Below, piece after piece: positions 44,512 to 51,657 of a DNA stretch of 64,000 bases. This DNA is from Actinomycetota bacterium. Its GTDB lineage: Bacteria > Actinomycetota > Thermoleophilia > BMS3ABIN01. A model generated the notes under the pieces. The model was not told the origin of the DNA and did not search any database. It saw nothing but the letters and a program-made list of their open reading frames with translations. Each line of letters starts with the position of its first letter. Position 1 is the first letter of the stretch. The position numbers and the translations under genes are program-made. The stretch is taken from contig JACRMB010000003.1 of the NCBI GenBank assembly GCA_016235065.1, positions 531,943 to 595,942 on the forward strand, read 5' to 3'.

Positions 44512-45727
44512 AATTAAAGAAATAAAAGCCGAGCGCGGCAGCATTTGGGATGAGATGAAAAAGCTAAACGATTCTGAAAAGTTTAGCGCCAAAGATCAAG
44601 CTAAGTGGGATGAAATGAATACCCACCTTGATGACCTTGATGCGGAAATCAGGAAGGTTGAATTATACCGGGAGGGCGAGGCCCAAAAGGTCGGCGGCCA
44701 TTACGCCGCTTCCAATTTCGATGGTCGATCACTCAATGAACCGGGAGAATCTTTCGGAACACAATACAAAGAAGGAAATAACATAATGAACAAATATGAC
44801 CAAACCGGACGTGGCAGCGAGGAATATAGGGCCGCGTTTTGGAAATATGCCGCCGGTCAGGCGGGGGATGCAGAACTTCGCGCCCTCTCGACGAGCGTAG
44901 ACCCCGCTGGCGGATACCTGCTGCCGGTCGAGACGGAATCGGCAATCCTGACGGCGATCTCTGAGCGCGTGATAATGCGCCAGCTTGGCAGCGTAATCAA
45001 TACCACTTCGGAATATGAAATTCCTATTGGGAATCAATCCGGGGTTGCTTCCTGGATTGCTGAATCTGGCGCATATCCTGAAAGCGACGAAACTTTCAGC
45101 AGGCTATCGCTGAGGGCTTACAAGCTCGGGACGATCATGCGGGTTTCAGAGGAACTGGCCCAGGATTCGACAACTCTGGCGAGCTATATCGAAGCGGAAT
45201 ATGTGAGGCGTATTTCGCTGCTAGAGGAAGCGGCGTTCATCGCAGGTAATGGTGTCTCAAAGCCTAATGGCGTTGTTGAAATGGCGACCCTTGGGCTCAC
45301 CGCCTCGTCAACAACAGACATGACACCTGATGAGTTTATCGAGCTATTTCATGCCTGCCCCGCACCCTACCGTCCCAGGGCATCGTGGCTGCTAAACGAT
45401 TCAACCGTGATGAGTCTGCGTAAAAAGAAGGCAAGTACCGGAGATTACATCTGGCAGCCCGGAGTCAGCGCCAGCGTGGGTGCCACAATCCTGGGCCGAC
45501 CCTACTACACCTCATCGTTTATATCTACGATGGAAGCCAGCGCCAAGAGCGTGGTCTTCGGCGATTTTTCTTTCTACAAAATCGCAAATCGCGGCGGCAT
45601 CGTCTTCCAGCGTCTTGTTGAAAAGTATGCGGACACTGGCGAGATCGGCTTCAAGGCATTTCAGCGGGTAGATGGGCGACTGGCTTTGCCCGCAGCAGTT
45701 GTGTATGCACAGCAGGCAGCCGCATAA
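44504..45727 (+). CDS. HK97-fold major capsid protein
   Basis: 407 residues from ATG at 44504; a frame start at 44399 would overlap the upstream small gene fully and lacks a ribosome site. The first ~105 residues are a charged coiled-coil scaffold (delta) domain (EIKEIKAERGSIWDEMKKL). The HK97 core follows: STSVDPAGGYLLPVE, PIGNQSGVASWIAESG, LGTIMRVSEELAQDS and the late GDFSFYKIANRGGIVFQRL. The delta domain normally needs a maturation protease, but no protease gene is found in the element, so a helper phage protease would be required. Confidence 0.93.
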   Translation: MREIKEIKAERGSIWDEMKKLNDSEKFSAKDQAKWDEMNTHLDDLDAEIRKVELYREGEAQKVGGHYAASNFDGRSLNEPGESFGTQYKEGNNIMNKYDQTGRGSEEYRAAFWKYAAGQAGDAELRALSTSVDPAGGYLLPVETESAILTAISERVIMRQLGSVINTTSEYEIPIGNQSGVASWIAESGAYPESDETFSRLSLRAYKLGTIMRVSEELAQDSTTLASYIEAEYVRRISLLEEAAFIAGNGVSKPNGVVEMATLGLTASSTTDMTPDEFIELFHACPAPYRPRASWLLNDSTVMSLRKKKASTGDYIWQPGVSASVGATILGRPYYTSSFISTMEASAKSVVFGDFSFYKIANRGGIVFQRLVEKYADTGEIGFKAFQRVDGRLALPAAVVYAQQAAA

Positions 45728-45739
45728 ATAAATAAAACA

Positions 45740-45892
45740 TTGGAAGCTCTGCTGCTGGCTTTTTTACTACTTTCAGTCAGCGCGTCAAACGGTTTGTTTT
45801 TGTTCTCGCATTTAGACAAATCTAACGATGGCGGCAGAGAAGAGCGCCTGATCGAAGTCCTCGGTGTGGTTCCGGGGCAATTTAATAAATAA
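45740..45892 (+). CDS. Possible small hydrophobic protein (weak)
   Basis: TTG at 45740 opens a 50-residue frame beginning EALLLAFLLLSVSASNGLFLF, a hydrophobic segment, and ending GVVPGQFNK. No ribosome site is visible, so the call is weak. If real, it is a one-helix membrane peptide between the capsid and the Cys-rich gene. Confidence 0.22.
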   Translation: MEALLLAFLLLSVSASNGLFLFSHLDKSNDGGREERLIEVLGVVPGQFNK

Positions 45893-45904
45893 AAAGGATT
45901 ACAT

Positions 45905-46066
45905 ATGAAACTAACACCCATGAAACGAATTAGGCTCAAATGCCTGGATTGCTCAGCGGGTTCAACCAAAGAAGTTAGATTTTGTCCCTGCGAGGATTGC
46001 GTCCTTTGGCCTGTTAGGTTTGGAAAGCGGCCAGAATCCGATCTGTTAGAGAAAAAGGCTAGCTAG
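45905..46066 (+). CDS. Small Cys-rich phage protein
   Basis: 53 residues with AAGGA before ATG 45905. Four to five cysteines in CLDCSAG and FCPCEDC, followed by VLWPVRFGKRP, match a widespread small phage protein of unknown role thought to bind zinc. Placed between capsid and terminase-small genes as in many phage genomes. Confidence 0.8.
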   Translation: MKLTPMKRIRLKCLDCSAGSTKEVRFCPCEDCVLWPVRFGKRPESDLLEKKAS

Positions 46067-46121
46067 CTTGAGGGTTTTTAAGACGCTATACCAAACAGGT
46101 ATCAGGATAAGGGAAGTTTAA

Positions 46122-46146
46122 GGGCGGTTAAGGTAGCCGCCCTTTT
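46122..46146. terminator. Bidirectional-type terminator
   Basis: GGGCGG (46122-46127) pairs with CCGCCC (46137-46142), followed on the plus strand by TTTTATTT. It ends the capsid-Cys-rich transcript and lies directly past the stop of the minus-strand gene at 46150. Confidence 0.7.
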
Positions 46147-46149
46147 ATT

Positions 46150-46320
46150 TCAAGCAGCACTAGCAAATGAATCAGCTAATGCCCGGAGGTTTTCTGCTAT
46201 CCGCCTGTCAGGCTCGATCTTAGGGTGATTAAGCTCGACGCTGATAGTTGCCGTTACGATCTTACTATCCTGTTGAATTGAGCATGTCGTGACTGCTCCT
46301 GTTTGTGCCTGGGCTTTCAT
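46150..46320 (-). CDS. Small protein of unknown function, minus strand
   Basis: 56 residues from ATG at 46320 with an excellent GGGAGGTGA ribosome site. The sequence begins MKAQAQTGAVTTCSIQQDSK and continues with an alternating beta-like stretch (IVTATISVEL), then a helix (PDRRIAENLRALADSF). It is transcribed against the surrounding phage genes. It ends at the shared terminator. No family recognised. Confidence 0.72.
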   Translation of the reverse strand: MKAQAQTGAVTTCSIQQDSKIVTATISVELNHPKIEPDRRIAENLRALADSFASAA

Positions 46321-46534
46321 TTGAGTCACCTCCCTTGCATTTATTTATTGAGATCGTCTTTGGGGGGCTAAGTCTATTACTGGCTGTCAGTGGAAACTTC
46401 TCTGTTAACGCTTCCATATCTGCCGACCCCGTGCCGCTCTCTTCTCACCTATAATTATACCCTAAAAGGTTGATAAAGTAACCTACCTATGGTATACAAT
46501 ACAATACTATATATCAAGTAAACTTCCGCGCAAT

Positions 46535-46562
46535 AAAAAAGGAGGGAGCCGTAGCTCCCTCC
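46535..46562 (-). terminator. Rho-independent terminator of the 21-residue gene
   Basis: On the minus strand a perfect 9 bp stem (46554-46562 with 46541-46549) closed by a four-base loop is followed by a T run (plus-strand AAAAAA at 46535-46540). It lies 11 bp after the stop of the tiny gene. Confidence 0.8.
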
Positions 46563-46573
46563 AGCTAGCTCCC

Positions 46574-46639
46574 TTAGCTACCTAAGACGCGCAGCGCGAT
46601 AAGCAGAAAAAGAAGCACTTCCAAATCTCTAGGAGTCAT
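46574..46639 (-). CDS. 21-residue hydrophobic peptide (possible type I toxin)
   Basis: MTPRDLEVLLFLLIALRVLGS, preceded by GGGGTGA 6-7 nt before the ATG. One hydrophobic helix with charged ends resembles tiny membrane toxins or holin-like peptides. The ribosome site lies in a CCCC-GAAA-GGGG hairpin (46649-46660), and a strong terminator follows directly, so the gene has its own compact transcript. The toxin role is inference; an antisense RNA was not identified. Confidence 0.55.
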   Translation of the reverse strand: MTPRDLEVLLFLLIALRVLGS

Positions 46640-46648
46640 AGATAATCA

Positions 46649-46660
46649 CCCCTTTCGGGG
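46649..46660 (-). promoter_or_regulatory. GAAA-tetraloop hairpin covering the ribosome site
   Basis: On the minus strand CCCC, GAAA, GGGG form a four-base-pair GC stem with a GNRA loop. The 3' arm is the Shine-Dalgarno-like GGGG of the 21-residue gene, so translation is probably restrained unless the hairpin opens. Confidence 0.5.
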
Positions 46661-46941
46661 GCATCTTTTCTCCATATATCTATATATCCATAAAATGCCG
46701 TTTAATAGATATTGAAATGGAATTGCATTGAGTCTAAACACATGGCGGTTTAAGTGGCAAACTTTTGAGCAGGGGAGAGGGGGGTCTTTTCTTCAACAGC
46801 CGGGGTGGGGCGTACAGCGTAGGCAGGCTCGCTTAAGAAATAGTTACTTTCTTAAAAATGGAAAATAGCACATGGAAATGCTGAAAACCCGTATAAATAA
46901 AAGGATTGCTGGTATTTCATTTTCAATGAACCCGGCGGATT
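46661..46941. other. AT-rich gene-free region between divergent small gene and TerS
   Basis: No coding frame is supported. It holds an AT-rich near-palindrome around 46670-46692 that could supply the minus-strand promoter, a purine-rich stretch near 46776-46789, and a 15 bp palindrome TTCATT-TTC-AATGAA (46916-46930) just before the terminase gene, a possible operator. Confidence 0.4.
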
Positions 46942-47298
46942 ATGATTATGAGTAAGAAAAAACAACATTTAAGGCCACCTGACCATCTAGATCGCACCGG
47001 CGCTGCACTATGGCGAAAACTAGTTTCCGAATTCAGCCAGGAGGAGGGACTTCTTCAGTCGCTAGATATCCCGATGCTCGTGGTGTTCTGCGATAGCTAT
47101 TCAATATATGTGCGAGCTAGCAGGCAGATTAAAAAAGACGGACTCATGGTACAAGGTAGCAGGGGAATGGTTGCCCATAAATTATTACCAGTACGGCGGG
47201 AGGCGGCTAACATGATTGCGAAGATCGGCCCGGCTTTTGGGCTAACGCCACTCGATCGGGAAAGGCTGATGATTCTTCTAGAAAAGGCGGATGATTAA
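46942..47298 (+). CDS. Phage terminase small subunit (P27-like)
   Basis: 118 residues from ATG 46942 (an in-frame ATG at 46948 is equally usable). The sequence KQHLRPPDHLDRTGAALWRKL at the start and LLPVRREAANMIAKIGPAFGLTPLDRERL at the end match the P27 family of small terminases, which recognise the packaging site. No large terminase follows in the element. In satellites a solitary TerS redirects the helper packaging motor. The downstream gene overlaps by 8 bp. Confidence 0.87.
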   Translation: MIMSKKKQHLRPPDHLDRTGAALWRKLVSEFSQEEGLLQSLDIPMLVVFCDSYSIYVRASRQIKKDGLMVQGSRGMVAHKLLPVRREAANMIAKIGPAFGLTPLDRERLMILLEKADD

Positions 47299-47554
47299 AA
47301 TGGCTAAAGCTCGATGGAATAAAAAAGCTGAGGAGAAGAAATCAATACTTACTGAAGAAGAATGGAGCGCCCTAGAAGATTCGTTTCTCGGCTTTGATTT
47401 CGATGGTGATGGGAAAGCACCCGAAGAAGCAAACAGGATTTTCAATAAGCTGGGTTTTTTAAAAGAAGGTAAATACATCGGCCCACAAGAGTTTTTGACC
47501 GGCAGTAAAGAGGCTCGGCGTAAAAAGATTGACGAGTTGAAAGGAAAAAACTAG
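47291..47554 (+). CDS. Small protein with EF-hand-like loop
   Basis: 87 residues from 47291 (or 84 from ATG 47300). Basic start (KARWNKKAEEKKS), an acidic FDFDGDGKAPEEANRIF segment resembling a calcium-binding loop, then a Lys-rich end. It overlaps the TerS gene by 8 bp, so co-expressed; possibly a head-assembly or packaging accessory. No family recognised. Confidence 0.6.
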   Translation: MIKMAKARWNKKAEEKKSILTEEEWSALEDSFLGFDFDGDGKAPEEANRIFNKLGFLKEGKYIGPQEFLTGSKEARRKKIDELKGKN

Positions 47555-47593
47555 GGTGGTTCACATGAACTGCCCCTGGCAGGGGCGCGCCCT

Positions 47594-48313
47594 TTAAAAT
47601 GTGCTGCACAAAAAAAATCTAAATAGCAAAATAAACGTAATCAAACCCAATAATGTGGGTAAAAGGAAATCAAATACTACCCGCACAAATGCAATACGAC
47701 CTGATACTAATTGCATCGTCCTTTTAAATAGATATCGCCTAAATGTAATAGAGTTAAATTGATCTATTTGTGATTGTAATGCCGCTAATCTTTCCCTATA
47801 TTCCTGAGTCTCCGCACTCCTTCTGGTTTCATATTTTAGCCTAGCCAAATCAGCATTTTCCTGAATCATTTCGTTGAGCATTTGAATCAGCATTTCTTTT
47901 TTTCGTTTACTTTTTAAATGATGAATTTCGAAATTTAGTCGTGATGTTGCTATGAGCGAGGAGTCACTTAAAGCTCTAAAGTTCAAGACAGATGGCCTAT
48001 TTTCATCTTCTCTTAAAATCGAAACCGTGATTTTTCGATACCACGTAGCAATGTCGTAACCCAGATAAACAAAAAAAGCAGCTAAGAAATAAAATTGGAT
48101 TGAAAGAAGAATCATCAATATAAGGCGCTGATCTTCTTGAGTGTTAAACTCAAGTCCTAAGCTAGTTATGTTTGAGGGCACATGGCCCCTTGAAACAATT
48201 AAGGAAATAATGCTCACAACGAGCAACCGACTACGCTCTTTTCGTGTCGTGTTGCTTAAGGGGTCAGATATAAGAGAATCTATAGTTTCGTTTTTAATTC
48301 TTGGTATGTTCAC
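47594..48313 (-). CDS. Membrane protein with coiled-coil domain (cargo, unknown)
   Basis: 239 residues, AT-rich. Three hydrophobic segments: RLLVVSIISLIVSRG, RLILMILLSIQFYFLAAFFVYLG and the C-terminal FLLPTLLGLITFILLFRFFL. Between them lies a long charged helical region (HLKSKRKKEMLIQMLNEMI; SAETQEYRERLAALQSQID) predicted as coiled coil. Orientation opposite to the phage genes marks it as cargo. It could be a membrane effector against other phages, but there is no recognisable family. Confidence 0.65.
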   Translation of the reverse strand: MNIPRIKNETIDSLISDPLSNTTRKERSRLLVVSIISLIVSRGHVPSNITSLGLEFNTQEDQRLILMILLSIQFYFLAAFFVYLGYDIATWYRKITVSILREDENRPSVLNFRALSDSSLIATSRLNFEIHHLKSKRKKEMLIQMLNEMIQENADLARLKYETRRSAETQEYRERLAALQSQIDQFNSITFRRYLFKRTMQLVSGRIAFVRVVFDFLLPTLLGLITFILLFRFFLCSTF

Positions 48314-48489
48314 TATTTCATTAGCCTAACCGGATTTAGGTATTTCTGGACAAAAAATATCATGGGATGGGGGAACGAACTTGGGGGCGCTCATTTGATG
48401 GTGGGGAAAGCTCGCCTAAAAAGCGCACAGCGCACCGTTATTTTCTAGGGATAGAAAATCGCGATAGCGAGAGTGGGATGAGGAATGAA

Positions 48490-48678
48490 TTAGGAAATTC
48501 CTAGATGCTTCTTAATAACTTGAAGTTCTGCACCTGTGTTGAAAAAGTCCACAGCGCCTACAACTCCACCGCAATTAGTGCACTGGACAAACATCAACTT
48601 ATATCGTGAACCGTAGGGTTCATTTTCTTTTAACTCAAACCGAGAGCCGCCACACTTTACGCAAGTTGAAATTGCCAC
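48490..48678 (-). CDS. Small zinc-ribbon protein
   Basis: 62 residues from GTG at 48678 with GGAGG nine bases upstream; the ATG-initiated longer frame from 48732 lacks such a site. Two CxxC pairs (CVKCGG and CTNCGG) 29 residues apart form a zinc ribbon. Such proteins bind nucleic acids or act as small regulators. It stands alone on the minus strand of the cargo region. Confidence 0.7.
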   Translation of the reverse strand: MAISTCVKCGGSRFELKENEPYGSRYKLMFVQCTNCGGVVGAVDFFNTGAELQVIKKHLGIS

Positions 48679-48700
48679 AAGCCATCGCCTCCTTTTGCCA

Positions 48701-48726
48701 GTTAAAATACATGTTGTGATTTTAAC
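48701..48726. promoter_or_regulatory. Inverted repeat upstream of the zinc-ribbon gene
   Basis: GTTAAAAT (48701-48708) and ATTTTAAC (48719-48726) are perfect inverted arms with a 10 nt spacer. The position just upstream of the ribosome site suggests an operator or a leader hairpin. Confidence 0.45.
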
Positions 48727-48893
48727 ATGCATACCGGATGGCTTCTCGCATTTCTGCGCCTTTTGGAAATAACGCTGATCTTACAAGCCATCCCATTGTT
48801 AGGTATCTGTCAGAACGGGCATGAATCAGGCAACGGGAGGATTCAGAAGGGTCATGTATAAAGAGATGCTGCCGATTTAGTACGGGTATAGCA

Positions 48894-48922
48894 TTGACAC
48901 TGTAAAGGGTTTAACCTAGTAT
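48894..48922 (+). promoter_or_regulatory. Near-consensus sigma-70 promoter of the three-gene cargo operon
   Basis: TTGACA (48894-48899), 17 bp spacer, TAGTAT (48917-48922). The spacer ends in GGTT-T-AACC (48908-48916), a short palindrome directly beside the -10 that could be an operator. The ATG of the first gene is 35 bp downstream of the -10. Confidence 0.72.
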
Positions 48923-48956
48923 TTAAAACCCATTGCGACGCGGAGACTTCAATTTA

Positions 48957-49673
48957 ATGCTTCCTTCTTCTTTAACACCGATTAGAGCTTTTGCGGAAAT
49001 AAAATTCCCAACTTCTTTTATATTCATAGATAAATTGGGCGCTATTGCGGATTATGCATCCACGCTGTATAGCGAGAAAATTCAAATAACTGATTTCATC
49101 GCTGCAGGAAGCGAAGATGATAATGCCCTACTCAAGGCATCGGAGAATAGCATTTGGGTTGCTAAAAAAACAAATACGCGCGATGAACAAATTGATTTAG
49201 ATTCATTCATTCCATGGGCAAGTGATCAATTCATTCATCTCGCAGAGTTAATAAATATTGAAGAGTATTTTAATATTGGTTTAAGAGTTTATTACTTGCA
49301 GGAATATTCTAAAGTTGAAGAAGCAGTAGAGACGTTCAAGGAAAGATTAGTGAATTATTCGCAAGCACCCTTTAACGTCGTTTTGGGAAAACCAACAAAA
49401 TGCATACTTGAATTTGGAGTTAGGGAAGATTCAATAAACAAGAATTTTAAACTTACGTGTATTCACGATGAAAGAGAGGATGCGCCAAAGGGTTCTGGAG
49501 GCATACTTCTTGATCTTGATATAAATAGGGAAGGCCGGGAAAACATGTTTCCGATAAAAGATTGTAATTCGACATATGAAGAACTGAAAAAAATATCGTT
49601 TGAAACAATACGCCTTTTTTCGAAGGCACTTAATGATGAATCTTCTAAAGAAACAAAGAAGGTGGCAGGATGA
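48957..49673 (+). CDS. Cargo operon gene 1, unknown function
   Basis: 238 residues from ATG 48957 (GGAG ten bases upstream); a TTG at 48933 is a weaker start. The sequence begins LPSSLTPIRAFAEIKFPTSF. It mixes strands and helices (YFNIGLRVYYLQEYSKVEEAVETFKERLV; KLTCIHDERED) and ends in a Lys/Glu-rich helix. Length and pattern faintly recall the sporadically distributed TIGR04255 proteins, but I cannot confirm that. The stop overlaps the next ATG (ATGA). AT-rich and behind a strong promoter. Confidence 0.75.
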   Translation: MLPSSLTPIRAFAEIKFPTSFIFIDKLGAIADYASTLYSEKIQITDFIAAGSEDDNALLKASENSIWVAKKTNTRDEQIDLDSFIPWASDQFIHLAELINIEEYFNIGLRVYYLQEYSKVEEAVETFKERLVNYSQAPFNVVLGKPTKCILEFGVREDSINKNFKLTCIHDEREDAPKGSGGILLDLDINREGRENMFPIKDCNSTYEELKKISFETIRLFSKALNDESSKETKKVAG

Positions 49674-49975
49674 GCTTAACCCTAACTAAAAGTTTTGAAA
49701 TTATTTCGCCAGCTTCAGATACTTCGGAAATTATGGAAAATTCTGAAAAAAGCGGAAAAGTGATTTATTTAGATAAAAAAGAGAGAAAAAACAAGGAAGT
49801 TAAACAGTGGCCGGAACCAGCAACTGCTTGCTCTTACGATATATGCCCACCAGAGTTTGATTTAATAATTACTTGTGAACCTAAGACAGTTCATAAAGTA
49901 AAAGGTCGAATAACTTCAATCAAGCGAGCTATGCCTCCGCATGTACCAAGTGATATAGAGACTGAAATAGAATAA
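49670..49975 (+). CDS. Cargo operon gene 2, small unknown protein
   Basis: 101 residues. A low-complexity N-terminal half (TSEIMENSEKSGKVIYLDKKERKNK) precedes a possible small domain with two cysteines (CSYDICPPEFDLIITC) and a basic region. Four-base overlap with gene 1 and one-base overlap with gene 3 mean the three proteins are made together, so this may be a linker or antidote subunit. No family recognised. Confidence 0.7.
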   Translation: MSLTLTKSFEIISPASDTSEIMENSEKSGKVIYLDKKERKNKEVKQWPEPATACSYDICPPEFDLIITCEPKTVHKVKGRITSIKRAMPPHVPSDIETEIE

Positions 49976-50487
49976 TGAGTTCTAAAAACTCTCCTTGCTT
50001 TGAATTGGTGACTGAGCCATCAATTAGGCAGGGAGATATTTTTTTTGACTTTCCTGTGTTGGTGCCTCCAGCAAATCCTAAAGCCTATATCCCTGGCGTT
50101 GAAATAAACCTAGTAATCGAAACACATGATATTATCGTCATGACTCAATCATGTGTCCTTGATAATGCAAAGGTTGAATTTGCAACAGTTTGCCCACATT
50201 GGCCTATCGGTGAACTATTAAGAATAAGACCGGAAGAGTTCAAAAAGCGAGGTTTCATCCAGAGCATAAGATCACGGAAAGTGCCAAGATATCATCATTT
50301 GGATGATTGCACTGTTGAGGGTTTTATACGGTGCGAAGCCATAGTGTTCTTTGAATCGGTAATGAGAGTCCCACTCGACCTTCTAAAAGGTTTTACTGAA
50401 TCTCCGCGTCTCCGTTTAACGCCAACCTATCTATCTATACTGGCTCATGATTTTGGTGACTTCTTTGCAAACCCAGCCAAGCCTTGA
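49975..50487 (+). CDS. Cargo operon gene 3, unknown function
   Basis: 170 residues. The motif RQGDIFFDFPVLVPP near residue 18 and the segment DIIVMTQSCVLDNAKVEFATVCPHWP are conserved-looking and recall a family of hypothetical proteins with RQGDIF and SQ(S/T)CDL signatures often seen near mobile DNA. Here the usual Asp after Cys is Val. The fold appears all-beta. It ends 118 bp before the right att repeat, the usual cargo place in satellites. Its biochemical function is unknown. Confidence 0.72.
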   Translation: MSSKNSPCFELVTEPSIRQGDIFFDFPVLVPPANPKAYIPGVEINLVIETHDIIVMTQSCVLDNAKVEFATVCPHWPIGELLRIRPEEFKKRGFIQSIRSRKVPRYHHLDDCTVEGFIRCEAIVFFESVMRVPLDLLKGFTESPRLRLTPTYLSILAHDFGDFFANPAKP

Positions 50488-50510
50488 TTCGAAAAATATC
50501 ATGTTACTCA

Positions 50511-50532
50511 TGCGGTAGATACTGCGGTAAGT
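50511..50532 (+). promoter_or_regulatory. Paired integrase arm-type-like sites, right end
   Basis: TGCGGTAGAT (50511-50520) and TGCGGTAAGT (50523-50532), start-to-start spacing 12 bp, mirror the left-end pair in orientation and spacing. Confidence 0.55.
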
Positions 50533-50605
50533 ATGAAATAACTGATAAAGTACAATAAAATTATCAGGTAGTAAATAGTAGTAATTAGCAGGCTTATTAT
50601 CACTC

Positions 50606-50650
50606 CGGGCGGATGTGGCGTAGTTGGTAACGCGTCGGCTTCCCAAGCCG
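50606..50650 (+). repeat. attR-like direct repeat
   Basis: 45 bp identical to 41114-41158. Here it continues into the rest of tRNA-Gly, so the element end lies in the anticodon arm. Confidence 0.9.
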
Positions 50651-50684
50651 AAGATCGCGGGTTCGAATCCCGTCATCCGCTCCA
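50609..50684 (+). tRNA. tRNA-Gly (anticodon CCC)
   Basis: 76 nt with CCA encoded. Acceptor stem GCGGATG/CATCCGC, D arm GCGTAGTTGGTAACGC, anticodon stem TCGGC/GCCGA around loop TTCCCAA, T arm GCGGG-TTCGAAT-CCCGT. The 5' part through the anticodon arm comes from the element end and the 3' part is the original host sequence. It reads GGG codons. Confidence 0.95.
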
Positions 50685-50783
50685 AAGTAATCTTGCGGTT
50701 ACCACATCGTTTACCATACGCTGAATGGATTCCTGCCACTGATTCCGGGAAAGCGTCGTTGTTATCGCATCCATCAATATTTA

Positions 50784-51554
50784 ATGACTGACCTCCAAAC
50801 AAAAATCGCATCCGTCGACTGGTACCACTCCATCGACATGGGGAACGGCATCGTCACGCCGGGCCACTACGATCACCGCCCTTACCTGCCCAACTATCGC
50901 CTGCCGGCGAACCTGGACGGCAAAACCGCTCTTGATATTGGCACGGCCAGCGGTTTCTTCGCCTTCGAGCTGGAGAAGAGCGGTGCCAGTGTAACCGCTA
51001 CCGACCTTCCCCAATGGGAGGATCGCGATCTGGGCCCCAATTACTCATACGAAGGGTGCCCGGTAAACACAGAGACTTACATGCGGGAGCCATTTGAGAT
51101 TGCCCGTGAGGCGCTTGGGTCAAAGGTCCGGAAAAAGTTCATCAACATCTATGATATTTCCCCGGATACGGTGGGGCTGTTCGATCTGGTATTTTGTGGA
51201 AGCCTGCTGATCCACCTCAGCGATCCCCTGAAGGCGCTCTGGAATATTGCCGCGGTAACTCGAGAGAAAGCCATCATCACCACGGTCATCATGCCCGGCG
51301 AGATGGACCGTCCCATCGCAGAGTTGGCTGGATTCCGTGTTGGCGATTCCTGGTGGGTCCCGTCACGCCGCTGCTTCGAGCTGATGACAGCAAGCGCCGG
51401 CTTCGCAGGCATCGAGTGGATAAGCGACTTTCGCCTGAACTATCGGGATGGCAGGGAAGGCCCCTATCACGGCGTCATCCATGCCTATAAGACGGAAGAG
51501 GGTTGGACTCCGCAGACGATCTCCTCACGTGAACTGATCGACTCCCAAGCGTGA
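50784..51554 (+). CDS. Class I SAM-dependent methyltransferase (DUF1698/CmoB-like)
   Basis: 256 residues. Motif I ALDIGTASGFF (about 49-59), acidic ATDLP, and FDLVFCGSLLIHLSDPLKAL match CmoB/DUF1698-like methyltransferases. The N-terminus WYHSIDMGNGIVTPGHYD resembles the pre-motif segment of that group (WYHxIDLGNGxxTPG). It probably methylates or modifies a small metabolite or lipid; a tRNA role is not supported. It lies 99 bp after the tRNA, in the host chromosome. Confidence 0.87.
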   Translation: MTDLQTKIASVDWYHSIDMGNGIVTPGHYDHRPYLPNYRLPANLDGKTALDIGTASGFFAFELEKSGASVTATDLPQWEDRDLGPNYSYEGCPVNTETYMREPFEIAREALGSKVRKKFINIYDISPDTVGLFDLVFCGSLLIHLSDPLKALWNIAAVTREKAIITTVIMPGEMDRPIAELAGFRVGDSWWVPSRRCFELMTASAGFAGIEWISDFRLNYRDGREGPYHGVIHAYKTEEGWTPQTISSRELIDSQA

Positions 51555-51657
51555 GCGCCTTCACCGGTTAATCGGTTTTTCCCTGTCCAGCCGCTCCACT
51601 CTCCCTGCAAACTTGCCGATTTCTTAGATATCAGGCAATCCTTCCCAGGGGGTCACG

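Larger units (their letters stand above)
41114..50650 (+). mobile_element. Integrated phage-satellite-like element in tRNA-Gly(CCC)
   Basis: A 45 bp direct repeat (41114-41158 and 50606-50650) bounds 9.5 kb of lower-GC DNA. It contains a tyrosine integrase next to the left end, an excisionase-like HTH gene, a DUF1376 replication-type gene, an HK97 major capsid gene, a terminase small subunit and cargo. The left copy holds only the 5' half of the tRNA; the right copy is part of a complete tRNA, so the insertion keeps the tRNA functional. No large terminase, portal, maturation protease, tail or lysis gene is visible, and no truncated remnants of them. This suggests a satellite dependent on a helper phage, though a decayed prophage is the alternative. 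Confidence 0.85.

Noticed and set aside
41114-50650. Complete prophage
   Set aside because: No large terminase, portal, protease, tail or lysis genes and a size of only 9.5 kb.
50431-50811. Minus-strand frame across the tRNA
   Set aside because: It is a shadow over the tRNA gene and the end of the cargo operon, with no ribosome site.
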